DNA from: Acidobacteriota bacterium
GTDB taxonomy: Bacteria; Acidobacteriota; Terriglobia; Terriglobales; Acidobacteriaceae
Length of the DNA: 5,290 nt
Reading direction: 5' to 3'
Assembly (NCBI GenBank): GCA_021810175.1
Contig: JAJZJJ010000278.1
Location: forward strand, 1 to 5,290
How positions within the stretch are numbered: the stretch's first letter is position 1; each line of letters starts with the position of its first letter. The translations under genes and the position numbers were made by a program. Under the pieces are notes generated by a model. That model was not told where the DNA came from. It saw only the letters and a program-made list of their open reading frames with translations, and did not search any database. Below are positions 1-4,586 of this stretch, in pieces.

Positions 1-514
1 GGTCAGTGGTGAAGATGAGGATTTGTCCGCCGGGAGCAACCCTTTGGACGGCGACGCGGCAGGCAGACTCCATCTGATCGACGGCGCGCAGGGTGACAGC
101 ATCGTAGAGTTCCTCGGGCGGCATGGCTTCGACGCGCTGCGACCAGATTTCGGCGTTCAGATGAAGGCGGCGGACTGCTTCGCGGAGAAATGCTGCCTTT
201 CGGTTCTGGGATTCAGCCAAAGTGACGTGAATCTGCGGGTGCGCGAGGGCTATAGGGATCCCGGGGAAACCGGCCCCGGAGCCGAAATCGAGGAGGGTGT
301 GGGCGGAAGGAGCGAGGTGCCGAGCGCAGAAGAGGCTGTCGGCGAAGTGCCGGAGGACAATTTCGCTAGGCTCACGGATGGCGGTGAGGTTGGTGCGGGC
401 ATTCCATTTGAGAAGCAGCGCGAGATAGGCGGAAAGCTGTTCGGACAGGGGCGGATCAGCGGGGATTCCAGCGGATGCCAGAAGAGAGGCAATCTCTGCC
501 GCAGAAAGGCTCAC
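1..514 (-). CDS. rsmG: 16S rRNA (guanine-N7) methyltransferase RsmG, C-terminus beyond window
   Basis: RsmG (GidB) uses S-adenosylmethionine to methylate N7 of a guanine in the 530 loop of 16S rRNA (G527 in E. coli) in the cytoplasm. Translating the minus strand from GTG at 514 gives 171 open codons up to the window edge; the family is usually a little over 200 residues, so roughly the last 35 to 45 are missing. Visible landmarks are KWNARTNLTAI (36-46), the conserved RsmG N-terminal segment; RHFADSL (55-61); the SAM-binding glycine loop LLDFGSGAGFPGIPIA (74-89); ESQNRKAAFL (101-110); and LRAVDQM (142-148), matching the family's SRA/LRA-type segment. The GTG overlaps the TGA of the upstream hydrolase gene (GTGA, 4 bases) and has no Shine-Dalgarno sequence, so it probably depends on translational coupling. 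No ATG lies in frame just upstream. Loss of RsmG is known to give low-level streptomycin resistance in other bacteria. Identity is confident; the exact start is less so. Confidence 0.93.
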   Translation of the reverse strand, partial: MSLSAAEIASLLASAGIPADPPLSEQLSAYLALLLKWNARTNLTAIREPSEIVLRHFADSLFCARHLAPSAHTLLDFGSGAGFPGIPIALAHPQIHVTLAESQNRKAAFLREAVRRLHLNAEIWSQRVEAMPPEELYDAVTLRAVDQMESACRVAVQRVAPGGQILIFTTD

Positions 515-1257
515 GGGCGGGACACCGTGTTTGGGATTGGCTGCCAGGCGCGTGCGGCATGGACGAGGGCGTCAAAGATGTTCTTGGAAAACTGGTCCTC
601 ATGAAATGTGCGCTCGGGATGCCACTGCACGCCGATGGCAAAGGGGAGGCTGCGCATCTCGGCAGCCTCCACAACGCCGTCGGCTGTGCAGGTGGCAGCG
701 AGTTGCAGGCCGTCTCCGAGCCGCGCGACAGCCTGATGGTGGCTGCTGTTGACGCGGGCCTCGGTGCAACCGGCGAGCTGGTGCAGACGGGAGCCAGGGG
801 CGAGATTCACGGTGTGAAGTGGGGGGAGTTGGCCACCGATGCGCGCGTGGGCCACTTCAGAGGGCTGCTGTGTGGGGAGATCCTGGATGAGCGAACCGCC
901 GAGCCAGACGTTCATGGACTGAAAACCGTAACAGATGCCGAGGACGGGCTTGCGGAGGTTGAATGCGTCCTGAAGGAGCAGCTCATCGGTGGCTTCACGG
1001 GCGGGGTCGGCAGGGTTGGAGCCGTTCTGCACTTCGCCGTATTTGGCGGGATTGACATCGGCTCCGCTCCCGGGCAGAAGCACGCCCTGGCAGGTGGCCA
1101 GCGTGCGCGCAATTTGCTCGGGAGTGGCAGAAAGTGAAAGGTGAACCGGTTCACCGCCAGCGGCTTCGACGGCGGAGGCGTATCTCGGCCAGTTGTCGCG
1201 GCTGTATGCCTCATCCAGTGCGGAGGGTTCAGGAATGGCAATGCGGGGACGGTTCAT
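511..1257 (-). CDS. Class I glutamine amidotransferase-like / peptidase C26 gamma-glutamyl hydrolase, PuuD type
   Basis: This 248-residue protein has the catalytic triad of class I glutamine amidotransferase-fold hydrolases: Cys109 in GICYGFQ (107-113), and His213 and Glu215 in GVQWHPE (209-215). The segment GVLLPGSGADVNPAKYGE (58-75) and the SSHHQAV motif (171-177) resemble the PuuD branch of peptidase C26, which cleaves gamma-glutamyl amides such as gamma-glutamyl-GABA. The same family contains folate gamma-glutamyl hydrolase. There is no signal peptide, so it is cytoplasmic. The ATG at 1257 was chosen over an in-frame ATG at 1329 because it has GGAAGG six bases upstream, avoids a 47-base overlap with plsC, and starts just before the expected first beta strand (RPRIAIP). 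It lies 25 bases after plsC and overlaps rsmG by 4 bases. The fold and catalytic residues are clear; the substrate is not. No puu polyamine genes are visible nearby, so a role in putrescine breakdown is not supported by context. Confidence 0.88.
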   Translation of the reverse strand: MNRPRIAIPEPSALDEAYSRDNWPRYASAVEAAGGEPVHLSLSATPEQIARTLATCQGVLLPGSGADVNPAKYGEVQNGSNPADPAREATDELLLQDAFNLRKPVLGICYGFQSMNVWLGGSLIQDLPTQQPSEVAHARIGGQLPPLHTVNLAPGSRLHQLAGCTEARVNSSHHQAVARLGDGLQLAATCTADGVVEAAEMRSLPFAIGVQWHPERTFHEDQFSKNIFDALVHAARAWQPIPNTVSRP

Positions 1258-1263
1258 GTTCGA

Positions 1264-1269
1264 CCTTCC
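1264..1269 (-). promoter_or_regulatory. Ribosome binding site that fixes the start of the C26 hydrolase
   Basis: The minus strand reads GGAAGG six bases before ATG at 1257. It sits in the 25-base gap after the plsC TAA (1285-1283). This favours ATG 1257 over the longer in-frame start at 1329 inside plsC. Confidence 0.7.
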
Positions 1270-1282
1270 GGATGAACTGCGA

Positions 1283-2113
1283 TTATACGGGGAGCGAAGG
1301 GTTGGCCAGGTCGGTCGTAAGCAGCCCATGGACTTCTTCGCAAGGACGAGGCAGGTAGGTGTGGGTGTAGTAAAGGTCAGCGATGGAGTCGGTGAGCTGC
1401 TGCGTCAAGGCATCCAGGTCCTTCATGGTGAGTCCGGTGGTGGGAATAGCTTCGCCGATGGCCAGGGTGACCGGTACGGGGTGGAGTTCACCGGCATTGA
1501 TGGGGAGCAGTTCATAGGTGCCAATCAGCGCCATGGGCACGAGCGGAACCTGGGCGCGAATAGCCATGAATGCGGGGCCATTCAGGAATGAGCCGAGATG
1601 GCCGTCGCGACTGCGCCCCCCTTCAGGGAAAATGACGAGCGGCATGCCGGCCTTGAGGGTTCGGACGGCCGAGCTGAGGCTGGCGATGGAGGCGCGCGGG
1701 TTATCGACATTGACCGGAACCTGGCCTGAGCGGCGCAGATGCCAGCCGATGAAAGGCAGCTTCCAGAGATCGTGACGAGCGACGATGCGGAACTGGAAGG
1801 GCAGCGAACCGAAGAGCGCAGGCGTATCCATGTAAGACAGATGGTTGCAGGTATAGACAGCGAGCTGGGGTTTAAGCCGCTCGGGATGCAGGATGGTGAG
1901 GCGTGCTCCGCTGACGCGGACGAGGACGCGAGCCCAACGCTGGGCAATGCGGTGTTGCCACTTGCCATCCTTCTCAAAGACGGAGGCGAGCAGCGAGAGG
2001 CTGCCGAAAACGGCAGTTGCGCCGATGATGGCCGGTGCACGCAGGCAGAAGCTGACAGCGCGTTCGTGCCAGGGAAGTGGCGAGGGTCGCGGGCCCAGAA
2101 GGTTCGAACTCAT
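1283..2113 (-). CDS. plsC: 1-acyl-sn-glycerol-3-phosphate acyltransferase (PlsC family)
   Basis: This enzyme transfers a fatty acyl group to lysophosphatidic acid to make phosphatidic acid, the second acylation in phospholipid synthesis, at the cytoplasmic membrane. The 276-residue protein shows the family motifs in order: the catalytic H-x4-D motif as NHLSYMD (His91, Asp96); GQVPVNVDN (130-138) for motif II; FPEGGRS (162-168) for motif III, where most members have FPEGTRS; and VPLVPMAL (189-196) for motif IV. A hydrophobic stretch at about 20-45 is the likely membrane helix. The last 30 or so residues extend past the core domain and match nothing I recognise. The ATG at 2113 overlaps the TGA of folC (ATGA), and AAGAAGG at 2124-2130 lies ten bases upstream as a good ribosome binding site, so translation is probably coupled to folC. 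Acyltransferases of this fold acting on other lysophospholipids or ornithine lipids cannot be excluded. Confidence 0.9.
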   Translation of the reverse strand: MSSNLLGPRPSPLPWHERAVSFCLRAPAIIGATAVFGSLSLLASVFEKDGKWQHRIAQRWARVLVRVSGARLTILHPERLKPQLAVYTCNHLSYMDTPALFGSLPFQFRIVARHDLWKLPFIGWHLRRSGQVPVNVDNPRASIASLSSAVRTLKAGMPLVIFPEGGRSRDGHLGSFLNGPAFMAIRAQVPLVPMALIGTYELLPINAGELHPVPVTLAIGEAIPTTGLTMKDLDALTQQLTDSIADLYYTHTYLPRPCEEVHGLLTTDLANPSLPV

Positions 2114-3444
2114 GCGCGCATGGCCTTCTTACGGAGTGCTCCGGCGAGATAGACGGAGCCGGCAATCACGACGAGGCCGGTGTGCGGAGTGAGTTCGAGG
2201 GCCAGATCGAGTGCCTGTTCGGGGTGGGAGGCTTCGACTGCCTGGATCTGCGCTGCTGTGGCTGCTGCGCGGAGGTCCTCAAGAGAGACGGCACGAGGCG
2301 AGGGGACCGTGGTGAGGACAACGCGATCAAAGGCGGGAAAGAGAATCTGCGCCATTTCGCCGAGAGCCTTGTCACGGAGGCAAGAGAAGACAAGCGTCAT
2401 GGATGGAGGGGGAGGATCGAAGTGCGAGAGTGCGGAACGCAGCGCCCAAGCTCCGGCGGGGTTATGGGCAACATCGATGAGGATATCGGCATGGGTATCG
2501 TGCTGGATGCGTTCCAGGCGCGCGGGCCATTGTGTTGCGCGAATGCCGCGTGCGATTTCCGCCGCTGTGATTTTGTAACTGTATTGGTTACGTAACTCAA
2601 CTGCGGCCGCAATGGCGAGTGCAAGATTGCGCTGCTGGTGGCTGCCGGCGAGGGGAAGATCGACGTCGATGGATTCGTCAAGCACGTTAAGCGTGTAGTG
2701 ATTGCGGGGGCCGGTGTGCGTGGGGTTGAGATAGGGGATGTAGGCGGCTGCGTTGACTCCACGGGCATTGAGCGACATTGCCACTTCACCCAGGACGTGA
2801 TTTGCGGAGGGGTGCTGAGGGAGGGTGACAAGGATGCCGTTGGGGCGAAGGATTCCGGCTTTTTCGCGCGCAATGGCGTCGATGGTAGCGCCAAGGTACT
2901 CCATGTGGTCGAGGGAAATATCAGTGATGACGGAGAGCAGCGGATCGACGACATTGGTGGCGTCGAGACGTCCGCCCATGCCGACTTCAAGGACGGCGAC
3001 GTCAATGCGGGCCTGAGCGAAGGCGACGAAGGCAGTTGCGGTGACAGCTTCAAAAAAGCTGGGCGGAGCGGGCAGCAGTCCGTTGTGCTGCAGGGTGACT
3101 GCAGCGGCTTCCACTTTGGCGAAAGCGTCAGAGAAGGGCTCGTCCGGAATCGGTTCCAGAATGCCGGACGTGTTGCTGATGCGAATGCGCTCGTTGACCT
3201 GCTCCAGATGTGGCGAGGTGTACAGGCCGGTGCGGTAGCCGGCTGCGGTGAGAATGGATGCCAGCAGTGCGGCGGTAGAGCCTTTGCCGTTGGTACCGGC
3301 GATGAGGACGGATGCGAAGCGGCGCTCCGGATGGCCGAGCGCTTCACAGAGCTGCCGCATCTCCTCAAGGCGATATTTGCGGGGTGGCCCGGCAAGCTCG
3401 GAGGCGAGTGCGAAGAGCCGGTCGACCGCGCTGGCGTATGTCAT
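2110..3444 (-). CDS. folC: Bifunctional dihydrofolate synthase / folylpolyglutamate synthase FolC
   Basis: FolC adds glutamate to dihydropteroate to form dihydrofolate and then extends the gamma-linked glutamate tail of tetrahydrofolates, using ATP, in the cytoplasm. The 444-residue length is normal for the family. Motifs in order are the P-loop GTNGKGST (50-57), TSPHL (76-80), the omega-loop region EVGMGGRLDATNV (153-165), ITDISLDHMEYLG (173-185), REKAGI (193-198) holding Lys195, the probable carbamylated lysine, GSHQQRN (267-273), the linker WPARLE (306-311), and the C-terminal Mur-ligase-like domain with DVAHNP (324-329), FSCLRDK (353-359) and GSVYLAG (429-435). An in-frame TGA at 3450-3448 lies two codons before ATG 3444, so this is the first possible ATG start. 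No good Shine-Dalgarno sequence precedes it; GGAAAGG is more than 20 bases away. It is the first visible gene of the operon and overlaps plsC by 4 bases. Whether it is bifunctional or only a polyglutamylase cannot be told from sequence alone. Confidence 0.95.
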   Translation of the reverse strand: MTYASAVDRLFALASELAGPPRKYRLEEMRQLCEALGHPERRFASVLIAGTNGKGSTAALLASILTAAGYRTGLYTSPHLEQVNERIRISNTSGILEPIPDEPFSDAFAKVEAAAVTLQHNGLLPAPPSFFEAVTATAFVAFAQARIDVAVLEVGMGGRLDATNVVDPLLSVITDISLDHMEYLGATIDAIAREKAGILRPNGILVTLPQHPSANHVLGEVAMSLNARGVNAAAYIPYLNPTHTGPRNHYTLNVLDESIDVDLPLAGSHQQRNLALAIAAAVELRNQYSYKITAAEIARGIRATQWPARLERIQHDTHADILIDVAHNPAGAWALRSALSHFDPPPPSMTLVFSCLRDKALGEMAQILFPAFDRVVLTTVPSPRAVSLEDLRAAATAAQIQAVEASHPEQALDLALELTPHTGLVVIAGSVYLAGALRKKAMRA

Positions 3445-3515
3445 ACGTCAATTTTAGCCGGGAGGCCTTTCCAGCGAGCAGCGGGGGATGACGAGTTGAC
3501 TTTGGGGCAAAAGAA

Positions 3516-3536
3516 ACCCCGGAAGGTATCCGGGGT
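3516..3536 (-). terminator. Intrinsic terminator-like hairpin upstream of folC, pointing toward folC
   Basis: ACCCCGGA (3516-3523) and TCCGGGGT (3529-3536) form a perfect 8-base-pair GC-rich stem with a 5-base loop. On the minus strand the stem is followed directly by TTTCTTTTG, the T-rich run expected of a rho-independent terminator. On the plus strand the following bases are GGGGAAAG, so it would work only leftward. It lies about 70 bases before the folC ATG, with no recognised minus-strand gene feeding into it. It may end an unannotated small RNA, act as an attenuator in the folC leader, or be a relic of a lost gene. Confidence 0.65.
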
Positions 3537-3603
3537 GGGGAAAGTATTTGTGGAGTCATTTACAAAGGTAGAGACTGCGGAGCCGGAAGTCTTGAGATGT
3601 TCG

Positions 3604-3642
3604 ATGGTTTCTTTTCTCTAACTTTGGGTGGAGAAAAGCCAT
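3604..3642. repeat. Bulged inverted repeat in the folC / cytochrome c intergenic region
   Basis: CTTTTCTC (3611-3618) and GAGAAAAG (3631-3638) are perfect complements around a 12-base loop. The stem continues after a TTT bulge (3608-3610) with ATGG (3604-3607) pairing CCAT (3639-3642). It is AT-rich compared with its surroundings. It could form a hairpin in a transcript of either strand or serve as a protein-binding site. Its function is unknown. Confidence 0.5.
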
Positions 3643-3815
3643 TTATTGCTGGAGTTCGCGCGGAGTCGCGTGGTTTGCCGCGCGGCGGGTACAATGTGGC
3701 GGTGCTTGCCGTGGCAGCAATTTGAAGACTCCAAACTCGGCCGAAGGTTGGTAAGGCCGTCAGTGCGGTGGCGCGACAGCATTCCGTGACGCAGATGTTG
3801 ATTTCCTAATGGGTA

Positions 3816-3820
3816 AAGGA
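3816..3820 (+). promoter_or_regulatory. Ribosome binding site of the cytochrome c gene
   Basis: AAGGA lies seven bases before ATG 3828. A second purine run, GGAG at 3822-3825, is too close to the ATG to be the main site. This supports ATG 3828 as the start; the ATG at 3809 is out of frame. Confidence 0.65.
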
Positions 3821-3827
3821 TGGAGTA

Positions 3828-4481
3828 ATGGCGAAGTCGGGTGGAGGATTCTGGAAGGGCGTTTTCTGGGTCATTTTGATTGAAGCCCTAGCTGGCGTGA
3901 TTGGGGTGCTGGTGGTGCAGTTTGGCGGGTTCCCGATGGGGGCCGATGCACATCCGAGCCAGTTGGAAGCACAGCTTGGACACTGGACGCATGACGCGTG
4001 GGTGCAGCATCACGCGCCGAATGTGGCGGATCCGGTTCCGGTAAACGAGCAGACGCTGCTGGCTGGCGCGGCTTTGTACCAGGGCAACTGCGCGGCCTGC
4101 CACGGCGGTGAGCACTACACGAATAGCCCGCTGGGACGCGGAATTTATCCGGGAGCGCCGCAGTTCATGCGGTTTGTGGAGTACCAGCGGACACATCCAA
4201 AGTTCAAATTGCCTCACGAAACTCCGGCGCAGGAGCAGGCGCGGAATGATCACTCGTTCTTTGTGGTCAAACACGGGATCCGTTTCACGGGCATGCCGGC
4301 GTGGAGATACAACATGACCGACACGCAGATATGGGAGGTGGTGAACTTCCTGCATCACATGGGCCACCTGCCACCGAATGTGGAGCAGGCATGGAAGCAG
4401 ATGCCGATGAGCCCGATTCCGGTGCCAGTGGCTGCGCCGGCAACGCCCGCAAAAGCAGGCAAGACGATGAAGAAGAAGTAG
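3828..4481 (+). CDS. Membrane-anchored mono-haem cytochrome c
   Basis: The 217-residue protein is an electron carrier of the class I cytochrome c type (cytochrome_CBB3-like domain). It has a short N-terminal basic segment, one hydrophobic helix at about 11-33 with no clear cleavage site (a likely uncleaved membrane anchor), then a periplasmic domain with one covalent haem site CAACH (Cys88, Cys91, His92). The likely second axial ligand is Met156 in TGMPAW (154-159), and DTQIWEVVNFLHHM (165-178) is the typical final helix of the fold. About 60 residues separate the haem site from the methionine, including a His- and charge-rich loop. The tail (about 192-217) is rich in Pro and Ala and ends in lysines. 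AAGGA upstream supports the start. No oxidase, bc1-type or alternative complex III genes lie in the window, so its partner is unknown. The haem domain is certain; a specific role, for example with a terminal oxidase, is not. Confidence 0.92.
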   Translation: MAKSGGGFWKGVFWVILIEALAGVIGVLVVQFGGFPMGADAHPSQLEAQLGHWTHDAWVQHHAPNVADPVPVNEQTLLAGAALYQGNCAACHGGEHYTNSPLGRGIYPGAPQFMRFVEYQRTHPKFKLPHETPAQEQARNDHSFFVVKHGIRFTGMPAWRYNMTDTQIWEVVNFLHHMGHLPPNVEQAWKQMPMSPIPVPVAAPATPAKAGKTMKKK

Positions 4482-4496
4482 CCGCGGTTCTGTGGC

Positions 4497-4534
4497 AGCG
4501 CGCTGGTCGCGAAGGCCGGCGCGCTTTGCGTTTG
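4497..4534 (+). terminator. Probable intrinsic terminator of the cytochrome c gene
   Basis: The 12-base arms 4497-4508 and 4514-4525 pair fully if two G-U pairs are allowed. The outer seven pairs, AGCGCGC with GCGCGCT, are perfect, and the loop is GCGAA (4509-4513). The stem starts 16 bases after the cytochrome TAG. A modest T-rich run, TTTGCGTTT, follows (4525 onward). The stem is very stable but the T run is interrupted, so termination may be partial and some read-through into the next gene is possible. Confidence 0.55.
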
Positions 4535-4573
4535 TGGTCAGCCAGCCGGTAGAGTCGAGGTGACTTCTTCGGC

Positions 4574-4580
4574 AAGAGGG
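4574..4580 (+). promoter_or_regulatory. Ribosome binding site that supports a TTG start
   Basis: AAGAGGG lies six bases before TTG 4587. An in-frame TGA at 4584-4586 directly precedes that TTG, so the reading frame cannot begin earlier. The purine-rich site at ideal spacing and the signal peptide that follows both support this unusual start codon. Confidence 0.65.
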
Positions 4581-4586
4581 TATTGA

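Larger units (their letters stand above)
3445..3827. other. Divergent intergenic region with hairpins and no convincing protein gene
   Basis: This 383-base stretch separates folC (leftward) from the cytochrome c gene (rightward), so promoters for both blocks should lie here. It contains a leftward intrinsic-terminator hairpin (3516-3536), a bulged inverted repeat (3604-3642), a 15-base near-palindrome (3721-3735), and short complementary segments GGCC 3739-3742 / 3755-3758 and CGTCA 3758-3762 / TGACG 3787-3791. A TACAAT hexamer at 3690-3695 resembles a minus-10 box for rightward transcription but has no recognisable minus-35 at the right distance. The longest reading frames here are antisense or out-of-frame extensions of folC, plus one 28-codon minus-strand frame (3642-3556) with no ribosome binding site. 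A small RNA or cis-regulatory leader is possible, but I do not recognise a known family. Confidence 0.6.

Noticed and set aside
23..604. Plus-strand open frame of 193 codons opposite rsmG
   Set aside because: The opposite strand encodes a clear RsmG with its SAM-binding loop; this frame has low-complexity Gly/Glu-rich content.
475..1137. Plus-strand open frame of 220 codons opposite the hydrolase gene
   Set aside because: It is antisense to a protein with an intact catalytic triad and has no motifs of its own.
1257..1329. Longer start (ATG 1329) for the C26 hydrolase
   Set aside because: It would add 24 residues with no family resemblance and overlap plsC by 47 bases; ATG 1257 has a well-placed GGAAGG.
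3365..3559. 64-codon minus-strand frame spanning the terminator and the folC start
   Set aside because: It runs out of frame into folC for about 80 bases, crosses the terminator hairpin, and is Pro/Arg-rich with no ribosome binding site.
2638..3621. Plus-strand open frame of 327 codons opposite folC
   Set aside because: It lies antisense to a folC with all family motifs. Its Gly/Asp/Val-rich translation has no recognisable domain; GC-rich codon bias on the real strand explains the long open antisense frame.
3690..3695. TACAAT as a minus-10 promoter element for the cytochrome gene
   Set aside because: It matches five of six consensus bases, but positions 16 to 18 bases upstream hold only GC-rich sequence with no minus-35 and no extended minus-10 TG, so I did not list it as a promoter.
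3445..3827. A tRNA, SRP RNA or tmRNA in the intergenic region
   Set aside because: No cloverleaf or CCA-end pattern, no SRP apical loop and no tmRNA tag or tRNA-like ends were seen on either strand.
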